DNA from: Bugula neritina
Taxonomy: Eukaryota > Bryozoa > Gymnolaemata > Cheilostomatida > Bugulidae
Direction: 5' to 3'
Assembly (NCBI GenBank): GCA_964035545.1
Contig: OZ037767.1
Coordinates: 29,555,628-29,619,627, forward strand
DNA: 64,000 bases
Position numbers and translations under genes: made by a program
Part shown: positions 14,446 to 26,923 of the stretch, in pieces
How positions within the stretch are numbered: position 1 is the stretch's first letter
Layout of the letters: each line of letters starts with the position of its first letter
Notes under the pieces: generated by a model
Database searches by the model: none
Seen by the model: the letters and a program-made list of their open reading frames with translations, nothing else
What the model was told of the DNA's origin: nothing

Positions 14446-17400
14446 GAATGCAGTAACCAAACGCAAGACACCTGACCATCTTTCAGCTGCACTAAAATGT
14501 GACATCAGAGCGCAGGTTCCCTAACATTGACAAGTTATTCACACATCTATATATCTATTGTCGCATTTACTTTACTGTTGACCTCCGGGCATGATGAATT
14601 ATGACACATCAAATATTAGCTCATGAAACAACAAGAGAAGTAGTTTCCTTACTTGAAATGCAAAGAAGTGTTTCCTGTCATCTTTATTGTTCCCGCTTTT
14701 GACTGACATATGATTCTGAAGCCTCTCCACCGGAGGCAGTTGGAAGAAATCTCCGCATATAATCAACTGGATGCCACCGAAAGGTTCTTCTGACTTTCTT
14801 ACAACTCTGGAAGGATTTACAAATATTGTGAGATACAAAGCAGAGTATTGTACATTACTCTATACAGTAGTGTACATTACTCTATACAGTAATGTACATT
14901 ACTCTATACAATATTGTACATTACTCTATACAGTAATGTACATTACTCTATACAGTAATGTACATTACTCTATACAGTATTGTACATTACTCTATACAGT
15001 ATTGTGCATTACTCTATACAGTATTGTACATTACTCTATACAGTAGTGCACATTACTCTATACTGTAGTGTACATTACTCTAAACAGTAGTGTACATTAC
15101 TCTATACAGTATTGTACATTACTCTATACAGTACTATACATTACTCTATACAGTACTGTACATTACTCTATACAGTATTGTACATTATTCTATACAGTAG
15201 TGTACAGCATACTCCTACCTAGCTACAGCTTCCAGTTTGGCAAAGTAGTCGCCGTGTACCATTGAAATCTCGTCTATTATAAGATGCCTGCACTTGCGCC
15301 ACTGTGCCGCCACAACGCTCCTGTTAGCTAGCTCTATACACTGATCTAGACTGGCCCGGCCTGAACCGATACCGGCAAATGAATGTAGCGTCATGCCGGA
15401 TATGTGAGAAGCCGCAATACCGGTGCTAGCAGTTGAAAAGGTATACTCGGGTGCAAGAGAGCCTGTGTAATAGACACAATACTGTGACAGTTATCAGTAA
15501 TGCAAGAAAAATCAATTTAAAAAAAGTTCATTCGAAGAAGTTTTATCAAATTATGGAAGCAAATTATAATTTACATAATAATTTTCGATTGAAAAACGTT
15601 TCATTTAGTATGTATACAACAATAACACCAGTATTGATACACAAAACAAAATTGTGTTATGGTAAACTGGTAACAATATCGCCACTACTCCTGAACACCA
15701 GACTTTAGCATACGGCTACGACAGCCTAAAGCAGCTATCAAATCATTTAAAGATACATCGAAGTCTCACAACGTGAAACATATGACAGTCTACTACACAG
15801 ATACATCTTACTAGAAGCTGTTATACTTACCCAGTGCACGCTGTAACAGAAATGATTTGCCAGTTCCAGCACTTCCAGTAAAGAAGACATTCTTTCCTGA
15901 TGATATGGCCTCTAGAACTCTATACTGCTGCCGAGTCAGTTCAGTGAGGGAGGGGGTAAGGCTAATGTTTCGTCTCGCTGCTTTATGTGTCCCCCTCTAT
16001 ATAAATCATGTTCACCATAATTATAATTATGATAAATCTAGCTTGATACATTCTATTATAAAGCAGGTCATTGTACTTGCTGTAAAATCAGTATGACTTG
16101 CCAGACATTGAAAACTAGCTGTTAGTATGAGAAAATACTACTAGAATATTCTCTATAATATTCTGACTCTAAACCATACTAAGTAGGAATTTCAACCAGG
16201 AGTTGTCCCACCTAGGCATTGCAGATCACAAAACATTTCAAATGAGTCATGTTAACTCAACTTACCAACTGATTTTCCTTGTTAGCTGTAGAGTCATTTT
16301 CAAACTTCCTTTTGATAGACTTGGAACCAGTAGGGGTTTCAGATGGACAGGTTTGAGGGACGCGTACACACTGCACATCTTGTTCACATAGTGGGCTGAT
16401 CTCAGTAAATGGAGCTTCCACAGCTTTTGGAGATACAACAATTCAAATTAAAATACAAGGTGAGACAACCACTGTTTATATAAAGCTTACAGTTTATAAA
16501 TTAAGTGGAGATGGCAAACTGCCTAGCTGTAGCCTGCAGTTCTCTGCCTGTAGACTGTAGAGTCTAGATGAAGCCTGCAGTTTCTTGTCTGTAAAGTCTA
16601 ATAGTCTAATACTCGCAACTCACCACATACTGCTGTGAGTGACCCACCAATGGACATATTCACATATCATTTCAACTCTCACTTTATCTACACAGCTCAA
16701 TTAATGTACAAACGAGGTACATATAGTATATTAACATGAATAAATTAAACATTCATACTCTTTATATCAAACACAAGGTGTTAACAATCTATCTAATTCT
16801 ATGGAAAAACTAAATAGATAGCCAACACCTTACCTGCTTTAAAAAATGTCAAACTCTCTCTAAGCAACTGAACACTAAAACAATGGTAAACAAGTCTTCA
16901 AAAAAGTTAGTTTGACACAAGGATATTTTTGCTGCATAAACAAAAGGAAATCCATTATAATTTCATACAAATTATATGAGATTGTTATTATTACCTTCAG
17001 CAAACAAGCGCTCTCTGGAAGAGTACATTTTACCAGCTGGTGCAGTCTTGTGCCGAGCCAATTTACCAACGAGTGTCTTAAGGAAGAGAAGGAGTTTGTC
17101 AGGTGGACAGTTGGAAATCAGCAACTGCACCTGAGAATATAAGACCAGAATGCAATGCGAGCTAACAAACAGTATAGCATAACTCCGTAGCACATAGCCA
17201 TTGCTGATATGTCTTCAAGTAGTGATTGGAACCTCTAAGCATATTATGTTCTAATATTTTTGAAAAGTTAGGTTGCAACTGAAGTTAATAAAAGTTAGGA
17301 CCTCGTGGCAAACTTGGCGACACCTGATTGGTGTGAAACCGGGTTAGCTGCAGACGTACCTTGTCAGAAGGCAGGAAAATGGTGCTCTTTCCTTCCTTCA

Positions 17401-18227
17401 TAAACCTCCGGTGTATTTTCATATCATCCAAACAGAACTGCTTTGTAGACTAACAACAATAGAGAAAGGCAAAACACAATCATTTCAAATGTCTGCTAAA
17501 AAGTTATGTATACAGTGCATCTTGGCATAACATTTTTCTATTAAGTTGCAAGTTTAAAAAATATTCATGTTATTTGTTGTTTCCATCGAGTTAAAAAAAT
17601 CAATTACAATAGACAACTATGAGTGACTTCTCAAGAAGCTCAGGATTTGCACTACTATCAAGTTACTTATTATTGGTTATAGCAACGCAAATCTTCAAAT
17701 CTACACACAACCGCTACCATTGCCAATTATATTGCTCTTGATATGATTGAATTTTATTTCAATGCACTACTTGTAATATATCACAAAATTATAGCTTCCA
17801 TTTCCCACTAATAATTCCACTAAACTATCTCCTACCAAAATAGAACATGATTAAGAAATTTTTATCCTGAAATCCAACACCATAAAATTTGAAGTTTATT
17901 ATAAAGTTGGCTGTTTTATTTACAAATAAAAAGTTTTTTTGACCGTGAACAGCCTTACAGTGTGTTCAAATTTATGATTTAGAAAATTCAGATTATGGTG
18001 GCAATCTTAGCACATACCGCATTTTAAATCAATGTGAACTTGCACATGCAAACACTTACACTGCCCATGTGAGTTTGTATCACTGGTTCTGAAAACTGGT
18101 TTCTCCCCAGCAAAAGCATTGCAGACCGACAGGTATCGCGTTTGCCAGCTGTGTTGTGGGTTGAATCCAACTTTTCTATGGTCAATGTGCATTTCAAACA
18201 ATTACCGAAACCAAGGGATGATTCCAT
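12173..18227 (-). CDS. PIF1: PIF1 5'-to-3' DNA helicase
   Basis: Exons: 18227-18060, 17449-17360, 17130-16995, 16423-16266, 15996-15831, 15462-15219, 14806-14653, an unresolved short exon near 14450-14495, 14219-14169, 13707-13551, 13262-13156, 12895-12808, 12694-12507 and 12358-12173. Every resolved junction keeps phase, giving about 640 residues, normal for animal PIF1. Superfamily 1B motifs: Walker A GSAGTGKS (about residue 225), [20 protein letters not shown], Walker B region HLIIDEISM (about 303), [41 protein letters not shown] and [15 protein letters not shown]. The N-terminal part carries a typical PIF1 region ([21 protein letters not shown]) and a basic SIKRKF stretch. Family role: unwinds G-quadruplexes and D-loops, restrains telomerase, and acts in nuclear and mitochondrial DNA replication. 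The exon between FFAFQ (ends 14653) and LNEVKRQTD (starts 14219) does not join in phase. Confidence 0.95.
12955..13140. repeat. 25-31 bp tandem repeat in a PIF1 intron
   Basis: About six imperfect units built on CACTATACAGGTRARTAATA, later units carrying an extra TTGTAGTA. They fill most of the intron between the exons at 12808-12895 and 13156-13262. On the plus strand several units contain GGTGAGT, but the gene runs on the minus strand. Confidence 0.85.
14280..14442. repeat. TGTGTCAGTATATG short repeat running into a (TA)n tract
   Basis: Bases 14280-14355 hold about five GTCAGTATATGTATCAG-like units. Bases 14356-14442 are an almost pure TA run of about 43 dinucleotides. The tract lies next to the unresolved PIF1 exon, so length errors here are likely in any assembly. 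Confidence 0.95.
14847..15206. repeat. 22-bp minisatellite, about 16 copies, filling a PIF1 intron
   Basis: Tandem unit TACATTACTCTATACAGTAN plus two variable bases. The array occupies about 360 of the 412 bases between the PIF1 exons at 14653-14806 and 15219-15462. It leaves only short unique sequence beside both splice sites. Confidence 0.94.
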
Positions 18228-19489
18228 GACCTCACTTTACCTGTAAAACATCGAGTCTCAGTTTATGCTACTACAAACTTATAGTTATAGTAACGATAAT
18301 TGCAGACACTATGGAGTTCAACGCTTGTTAGCAGTAATTATAATGACAATCATAATGACATTGACTTAATTATACAGTATTACTATCAGTACAACTATAT
18401 ACTATTTTTCTATTTACTTTTAGTAACGTTTAATTTATCCTTTCATCTTCAGACTGAGATAATTAAATAATATCATTAGTATCACAATCATAATGATAAT
18501 TATAATGACTAGACACAATCACAATGATAATGAACATTTATTAAAATTTAAGTAGCGACAACACCACTATTACTATCATCTATAACTATCACTATGGTGA
18601 TGCCAATGGTCTCAAAGCCAAACAAGTATTCTTATAGTTATACTTATAGTTATAGTTATACAGTATAGCTTATAGCTTAATAATAGTTATTCTATTCAAA
18701 CTTACTCTTGAATCATCATTTAAATTACCATTACCGTAATCAGTGATTACCTCTAAAACTAAAAGTAAAAGTAAAAGTAAATATAGGTCTTTGAACAGCA
18801 CTGCCACTAGCATTCACACAGTAACCGTCACACTCACAGTCACTGCCACATTGACACTCAGAGTCAGTCTGAGTCTCAAAGTGACACTCACACTGACAGT
18901 CACTGTGACTGTGAAACAAAAAGTAAAACTAAATCAAAATGAAAATGTCAGAGTGCGTAAGTTTATGATTATATTTATTATAATTATTCAATTATTCTAC
19001 TTCTATTTTAGTTAAATAAAATCCAAAACTCAAGCATAAAAAGGCTATATAAATCAAAAAGCATACCCACTTTTACTGAGTGTGAAGTCACAATTTTGGC
19101 TGTAACTTGAATAATCACAATGACTCTGACTTCGAACAATTTGAATTTAGTGAAATGAGAAGTCGTTACAGCTTAATCTGTTTGGTGCTTTATCTTTATG
19201 CGTTTTCATACTGGAGGAAAACGTAGTTTTTAGGGCTTGCGATATATTGTTTGATAGGCAGTTTTATCCGTAGACAGAAATGATCTAATATTAACTTTTA
19301 GCCGACATATTTCTACGGCGCGACTTTAGTATTTTATACTGCGGACCTTGATGCCAGGCAACCTACAAACAGGTATACTGATGATAGCATTATCATGAAT
19401 AACTGAACTGGGCTTCACCATAAACTATCAAGAACTAGATTAACACAGTGGTGATTATAATCGTCTCCTTAAAACATGTGAAGCTAAAA
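18228..19489. promoter_or_regulatory. Divergent intergenic region between PIF1 and a coiled-coil gene
   Basis: PIF1 starts leftward at 18227 and the next gene starts rightward at 19490, so this 1.26 kb must hold both promoters. No TATA box or core element can be placed confidently. Contents: ATAATGATAATCATAATGA-like degenerate repeats (about 18280-18530), a short AAAAGT run (18754-18780) and a period-6 GC-richer block (18820-18925). Confidence 0.55.
18820..18925. repeat. Degenerate period-6 CACTCACAGT-type repeat
   Basis: Words such as GTCACA, CTCACA, GTCACT, GACACT, CAGAGT and CTGACA follow one another at roughly six-base spacing, with some inverted counterparts. The open frame through it (Thr/Val/Leu alternation) reflects the period and is not supported as a gene. 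Confidence 0.65.
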
Positions 19490-20372
19490 ATGGCACTTAC
19501 TAGTAAACAGAGAGCAAAGCAACTCGAGAATCTACTGGATGCAGCTGAGAGAGGAAGCAAAAGAGATGCCTCAGATTACACCTCTGGACATTTGAATGAA
19601 TCAAACCTTCACAAACCTCCAGAATTCAGTTCTCACAAAGAATGGAGAGGAGCTAGACAAAAAACTTTTAGCTTAAGCAAAGGAAGCAATTTATCATTTC
19701 CACACAAACAACCTAGCAAGAACAAGCATGGGATGTCGGATATTCTTGCTGAATTTAGCTTAGGAAATGATGGATTCCTACCAACAGTTAAGGGGAAGAA
19801 ACAGAAACCAAAGCGAATTAATAATACTCAATGGAACAGTGAATCATCTGACAGTGTAAATGAAAAAGCATTAATTGAAGAACTTGACTCAAGGCGGTTT
19901 ATGTTAAACAGAAGTCAGCCACCGAGATTATCTAGATCCTGGGCTACTGAAGATGATGACGCAGAGACTCGGCATAGAAACTCTAAATCCGTTCCTCCTA
20001 AACACGAATTTTATAGTTTTAAATCTGGTGCTACAAAACGTGACCAATTTAAAGATTTTAAATTATTTGAAAATGGGACATTGCGTAAAAAGGATATATT
20101 GCTCCATAAAGCTCTCTCTGGTGAACAAGTTGTCAGACATCTTGAGCAGCAGCTGACTGAGGTTTGATTGTAGTTATGCTTGATTTGTGTTTCATAACTA
20201 ATAGTAAAGAGTTGTTGTGTGCAAATAAATCATAAATAATTCTGAAAGTAAAGTAAATAAAAAATTAATATTGTTGTCTAAAATTAAAAATATTTAGATC
20301 AATAATGCTTCTAGTTACACTATTACTATTATAAGTACAGAATAATATTATATTATATATATATATATATAC

Positions 20373-20417
<45 letters not shown>

Positions 20418-23400
20418 CTATTGATTAAAATGTCGAACTGATCACATGCAGGTGAATATATTTTCATGTATACATACTTAAGTTCAATATATTCAGCTGC
20501 ATGCGATCAGTTCAACATATTAATCAATAATCATTGTATAGGTGCTATAGAATTAACTTTATTAGTATTATTTGCTTTATGCGTGTGCAAATATGCGCAT
20601 GCATAAGTAATACTTGTTTACAGGTGTAATAATATAGTAGGGAATATGCTGATTTAGTATTATACCTGTTTTATAGACACTAACACTGTTAGGGGACGGT
20701 CCTGGAACATCCTTCCATCGTCTTCAAGCTCATAGTGGAACTCTGCAACAGATATTAGAGTCGTCTCCTTTATTTAGTTACATTTTAAAGCAAATCAAGG
20801 CAAGTTTCATTCTACATAATTTAATAACCATTTGTAAGTTGTATAAAACATATAGAACTAATTTAAAGCGTAATTTGGGATCTACTTTTGTATGCCAACT
20901 GCCAAGCATTAAACATGCAAGAAGCTGGACTAGTCTAATGCTTAATTTTTGACTTTTAGATTTATGTTGCATAATTACAATTAAAAATTAAACTAACCTA
21001 CCTACTTGCATAATATATATATATATAGAATAATTCATTGTAATATAACATGAAATAGATAAATATACATATGCATAACTAATTTTGAACAATGCAAGCT
21101 GGCATATGATTATAAAAGGGTTATAGTGATACTTACCATAAATAATGTATGGCCATAATATTATATGATTGTAGTAGTACATACAAAAACAATATAACAT
21201 GCTTATAGTTAATATAGAAATTTGATTGTATTGCATATTAAAATCGATAGCTGCGGTAAACCAGCAGTGTTTAGGTTGTTATATCAAATTTGTCTCATGT
21301 TAGACTAATTCTTTCAGGCAGAGTATGACGATTATGTGGGCTGGCTACTAGACACCCACCCCACACAAAGCTACCTGTTAAGAGAGCAGGTCAATGATCT
21401 CTATGAGAAAAGAATATCCAATCCTCTACAGCTCGGGCAAGTTAAGAATGACACTGAGAAGTTAGAGGGAGAAGGTGTTAGACTATTAGATCTCAATGAA
21501 AAGCTACGAGTAGAAGTTAGAGAAGCAAAAGAAAGTTCTACAAGACACTCTCTTAGCCCAGGTAGTTCAGTTATACTCACCTGCAGTGTGTAAGAAATGC
21601 TATTAAATGTATACATATATACTGTATATAAGTTGCATGCAGATTTTTGTTAGTCCACTATATGATATTTCATTATTCATTCAGTTCTTTATTTTCTGGT
21701 GTTTTTTTTTTAGAGAAGCATGTAAGCATACCAACTCTAGAGTATTACACTATAACATAAAGTTTGTAGCTTTTAGCCAATATGTTGATAATTCTATAGA
21801 CATTTAGAACAGGCATATGATATATAGATGAAATATTTGGCAGCTGCTAACTGTTGTAACACTCTAAAACCTTTCTAGATGTGTATTCCCGGAAGCAAGA
21901 CATAAACAGAGAGGATAAATCTCAGTTTGACTTGGCCGATCAGTTGCAGGATTTACATGCGACCATCTTGGCTAGGTTAGATGAGTTGGATGAGATGAGG
22001 TCAAATATGAGAGAGGATTATGTACCCAGCTCCGTCTGCCAGAACTTGGAGCAATGTCTAAAAGACACTGAGGTAAAATAAATAAAGGAAACCAAGTGCT
22101 ATAATACTCTGTCACCTTTGGGAAGGTGGAAGGTGTGAATTCTTGTGCAGTCGTTAGTTTGTTGAAACATCCCCTCAACATAATTTACCTTTCTATTATA
22201 AATAGATTTACTATTTAGCTAATCTAATTAACATAAGATGGGCCACTAAGCCAAAAGTGTATAAATTTGTCAACTTGGGTTTTCATCGGAGCAGAGTAGA
22301 TGTAGCAGCTGATCTTCACCTAGTTCCGATTTATAAAATGTTATGATGTCAAAGCTGTCTAATATCTGTTTTATAGGTAGAAGTTCAAAAGTTGTTGAAG
22401 CAGAATGAAATAATGGAGAAGAAAATCCTGGACATGGAAGATGACATAACTTCTGCTGTTGAAGGTTGTGAGGTCTCCAGACGTGATAAACAGTGAGTGA
22501 CTTATGTCATGTCTCAGTATTGCTGTATTACATAATATGCATAACATAATCTTATATAATATGCATACTGTAATATTATATGCTTTAAATAATGTATAAT
22601 CTTATGTAACAGCCTATAGGCCTACATGATATAAAATAATACAATATTAATTAATACAATATATATTACATAACATGCGTGAGATAAATGACAAAATATG
22701 ATAAAAAATATTATATATTGCAATATGTACAATATATATTATATAATATCTAATATAATATACTATATAATATGCATATAAATACAATATATATTATCAT
22801 AGTTTCCTGATCATTATTATAGCAACTGTTTGTCATTCTATAAGCATGCAAATATCAATTAGTAAATTGTAGGCTATTCAGTTTTTCTTTAAATGTAGCT
22901 GCATGTAGTAGTTAGGATGTTAAACTGCAATTGATTACAGGAGAGAATCTTAAAGCAGCCATTTTATTACAGTCGTATGAATAAGTAGTCATGCAACAGC
23001 AACATTTGTACTAACATTAGTCAAATTCAAAATAGTAATAATGGGGAATTTTTGTAGTATATACTATGCACACTTGTGATAAACAACCAACGTACATGTA
23101 TTGCATAGTGTTCTTTGGGCACTGTCTCACACAGTTCAATGTGTACCAACACATGGCAATGTGATTCCAATACATGAATTTCATGTAATCTGGTTCGGCA
23201 ATATGTAGAAACAAAAAAATTATGTTCATGCATATTATATCACATAGCATGCAGCAGGCTAAGCAAAATAATATTTTTTTAATTACGTTGTAGATCAATT
23301 AATTTACCAATGATTGTTTTGAATAAATTTTATGTTTAGCAACTTTGTACTAAAAATTGGAAATAAATTAAGACTTGATGATGTTTTTCCACCAGCAACA

Positions 23401-25407
23401 TGGATTACTTATACCTTTCAGTTAAAACAAACTGCACTGCAGAAGATTGAATCATAGCAATGCAAGGCATAAAATAATTTCATCAAATAATATTAAATTT
23501 TTAATGTTTAAAATCAAATTTGACTGATTTCATTTCAATTCTGAGTCATGATTGCTGATTGATGTTGCTGATTGCTGATTGGTGTTGCTGATTGCTGATT
23601 GGTGTTGCTGATTGCTGATTGATGTTGCTGATTGCTGATTGGTGTTGCTGATTGGTGATTGGCTTGCAGACGTTTCTCTATATAGTAGTGTCATAAGTCA
23701 ACTGTTTGTGTCTCAACCAGGTTAATCCGGAAATTGTGTCTATGGCTGGTAAATTAACTCCTTCTGTCAGCTGTGATTGTGATTGTGCTATAGCCTTAGT
23801 TCTCAACTGTATTATGTTGCTCATTGACTACTTCAAATGCAATTGTTTGCCATATACTTGGATCTCTAACTACTTTCTGTGTTCAGCCAATATTATATAG
23901 TTTCTTGGTGCTTGCATTGCTGCTTTATATGTTGTGATTTATAAAGACCGTTATAAATTTCACTAAAGCGAGAAATGATTATTCGTTTTTAAAACAGGTT
24001 TGAGTGAATTCACAATTTAAAATAGTAATCCAACTACAAGCTTGGCAACAATTAATTTATATTTTTGTGTTAGAAACGCTGTATTTGAGTTTTTGGTTTA
24101 TACTGCACTGGAATCAATGTTGCACTCTGCCTTCTCGCGCTGACATGACTGCTTAATTCTGCCAGCCATAGACATTAATCAATGTTTTTTGTAAAACAGC
24201 AACAATTAACAGAGAGATTTGCCAAAATAATTAGTCAGAAACCTGGAGATCATTCAGTGCTTTGTTAAGTATGCGAGAAAAGCAAAAACTTGAATGGCTA
24301 ATTCTAACTATGCATGTATTGAGCAGTCAATACATCAATTCCTACCTTCAGTTTCAAAGCACTGATATGAGTTTACCTCAATTACATAGAGAAATCTGTT
24401 TAGTAATAATATAGTTATCATACTTAAGATTCGAGTCTTGTATTTTCACATGGTGTATGATGTGTATTTGTCTTTTCTTTGAAATGTTGGAGGCTTTTTA
24501 TTAATAGATTTGCACCATTAGAAACATTTTTCATGAAACTAAATTTTCTCAAAAGTAATTTCAAAGTAATTAACACTTGTTTAAATTTTTTCATCAAATC
24601 GAAAAGGTCAGTTTTTAAAAGTAAATTTTGAAGAATAAATGCTTTGGAAGCTGATACTATTAGGTTTTGCCAGCTATAGAGTTTGATATTTAATATTTTT
24701 AGAATATTTTATTTTGCCTGTTGTCTCTAACAGAATTTTGTATTTTGAGTAAAATATGTAAATGATAGAAATAACAGTTAGGCTAAACTGCTTAATTTAG
24801 TATAAGTTGATTTTTATATTCCAATTTATTACTCATCAAGGAATATTAAGTTAAGGGATAGTATACTTAATTTGATACTGGGTATTGAAAAATATTATAG
24901 TAATAAAAATAGTGTCTTAATTATAGCTTTAAGCATTCAATTGGCACAGTTTTTATGCAAACTATAATAAATATTTTAAACCATCGTACTATATAAATAA
25001 AACTATCTTGTTTCAATAAATTATTGAATTAAAAATTATAATTAGTTGAGACTATGATAGGATTTATTGCATAAATTTTTCTATATTGCACACTATATTG
25101 ATCCCTCTATATAGTTTAAACCTACTTTTATTTGAGAAAATATTGAAACACAAATTGACTAAAGAATGCTTGGAAATTTTCACACAGCAATTATTTGTGT
25201 TTCTGCAGGAAATGCAAGGAGAAGATAACAAGAACCAGAGTGCCGGGTATTAAACGGGGGTTCGACTCTTACGAAGAGTACGATGAGTTTATGCAGAAGT
25301 ATGCTGACGACAAAGCAACTAACCTCTTTGACCCCATGGCTGACGGAGAAAGTTCGGAAGATGAGGATGAAAAGCAGACAGATAGATGGGATTGGTATAT
25401 TTCTTAA
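19490..25407 (+). CDS. Coiled-coil protein of unknown family (474 aa, 5 exons)
   Basis: Exons: 19490-20161, 21318-21561, 21879-22072, 22377-22492 and 25209-25407, all with GT/AG borders and matching phases. Residues 1-224 are polar, basic and low in hydrophobics (starts MALTSKQRAKQLENLLDAAE), probably largely disordered. A conserved-looking stretch YDDYVGWLLDTHPTQSYLL follows at about 227-245. Heptad-like segments occupy about 245-410 (for example LEGEGVRLLDLNEKLRVEV, LQDLHATILARLDELDEM, VQKLLKQNEIMEKKILDM). The tail is acidic (ESSEDEDEKQ) and ends WDWYIS. No signal peptide, membrane segment or enzyme motif. I do not recognise the family; a scaffold role, perhaps cytoskeletal or ciliary, is only a guess from composition. 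AATAAA at 25591-25596 fits a poly(A) signal. The ATG at 19490 is the first in frame. Confidence 0.8.
20343..20416. repeat. (TA)n microsatellite inside an intron
   Basis: Two TA runs separated by ACGG, directly abutting the large inverted repeat at 20418-20530. Confidence 0.9.
20418..20530. repeat. 45-bp inverted repeat with 23-bp spacer (possible MITE or cruciform)
   Basis: Left arm 20418-20462 and right arm 20486-20530 are reverse complements with about 5 mismatches in 45. Both arms carry a GAACTGATC core next to CATGCAG. It lies in the first intron of the coiled-coil gene beside a TA tract. TA-rich flanks fit insertion of a small non-autonomous element, but no clear target duplication is visible. 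Confidence 0.8.
23552..23664. repeat. 20-bp minisatellite, 5-6 copies
   Basis: Tandem unit GATTGCTGATTGRTGTTGCT in the fourth intron of the coiled-coil gene. Neighbouring units are nearly identical. Confidence 0.92.
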
Positions 25408-26923
25408 CTCCATAAACTGGCAAAACTCAACAGTGATTTCAATTGATAATAATATAATATAAGTATCTGCAAGCAACTTTTTGCCTACAACAAATGTTTT
25501 CCTTGCCGGCTCAGCTTTAAATTAATTTGTATAAAAATGTCAAAGTTTTGTGTAACTATAATGTTTAACAGTTTATTGCTGTTACTGTAAAATAAAGATA
25601 AAATTCTATAATTCATGTTATTTCAATTTATATAACTAGTGTAGGGAAATATTTTTATAGTAACTGGTTAAGTTAGCAGTTGTCTTCCCTGTAATTTTGT
25701 TGTTTCTACAACCTGCGCCTCCGCCCAGAATCTTTAATTTTTACACTCAAACATTTCTGATTGCACAGCTACACATACACTTGTTTAATGTACACATGCA
25801 ATAGTGTAGTGTGTTGTTAGTGCTTAGTATTTTAATAATATCTTCATATATTTCTAATTATATAAACTGTAAATAATTTAACATTGCTCAATGTCTCAAA
25901 TGCTTTATACTCTGACAAAACATGTGATAAATAATATAATTAAAAATATAACAAATACCGCAATATGTAACATAACTTAGAATATACAAGATAATATAAT
26001 TGATGTAGTAGCTGTCACTAAATAGATCTATATTTGTTCAAAAAAGCGTATCATTTATCTACTCTCAATGTATTATGTTGCAGTATTTGAGAATAATTTT
26101 AAATTCAATTGTTGTACAGTGTGACATGTTTTCAAAACAATAAATAAATTTAATTATTGTAAATGTCTCTTGAATGTCACATATTTTATGTATAATATAA
26201 TTATTATGTAAATTATGCTAGCATTTGTGAATAGCTATGCTTTAGGCATATTATTTCCATATGCTTTAATAAACTATCATTTTGAGTCTTATTGCTTCTA
26301 CTATAAAACTTTTTGCAACTAATTTAAATTAATTATCTTTAAAAAAAATACATAAAATGTGCATGAACTTAATAACTCATAAAGTCAGTTGGTCTACTAA
26401 AATAAAATTTACAGGCCCTGAAATATAACATAAAGAGACTAAATAATACATGCAGTAAATTCTATAAACTGAAAGATGTTATTTACACCATTTTGTGTTG
26501 AAATTGAACAATTTACTTACTTGTCACAAAACACAAGTTACAATCGCATCATTTTGTGCAGAAGCCCCACAAATTGTCGCAATTATACTTAGTGGCCGGG
26601 TCATTGCAACATCAAAAATAGCAAAGTAAAATTAAATGTATGCGTAGCACAATATTATTACTTCAATGTCTATGTTATTTTTCTACATAAATAAAATAGA
26701 CTTGCAATTACACAATAAAACGCACTAAGTTATGACACTTCATAAGCATATGACTAGCACATTTCCCATACTGTGTCTTTTAAATTTATATTCTAATAAA
26801 ATATGATAATAACATATTATTCTGTTGAGTTTCCAAATTTCAACAATGCTGTGTAAAACACTTACCTTGTGTGGTCGATTGCCAATTGTTGCATAATATT
26901 CTAGTCTCTTATAAGTTGCAATC
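25408..26923 (+). other. Intergenic between two co-directional genes
   Basis: This holds the 3'UTR of the coiled-coil gene, with AATAAA at 25591-25596 lying 184 bases after the stop, and then about 1.3 kb of AT-rich DNA. The promoter of the membrane-protein gene at 26924 must lie here; no core element is evident. Confidence 0.6.

Noticed and set aside
14212-14505. Open frames of alternating Ile-Tyr
   Set aside because: Translation of the TA tract. Only the [11 protein letters not shown] part is kept as a PIF1 candidate exon.
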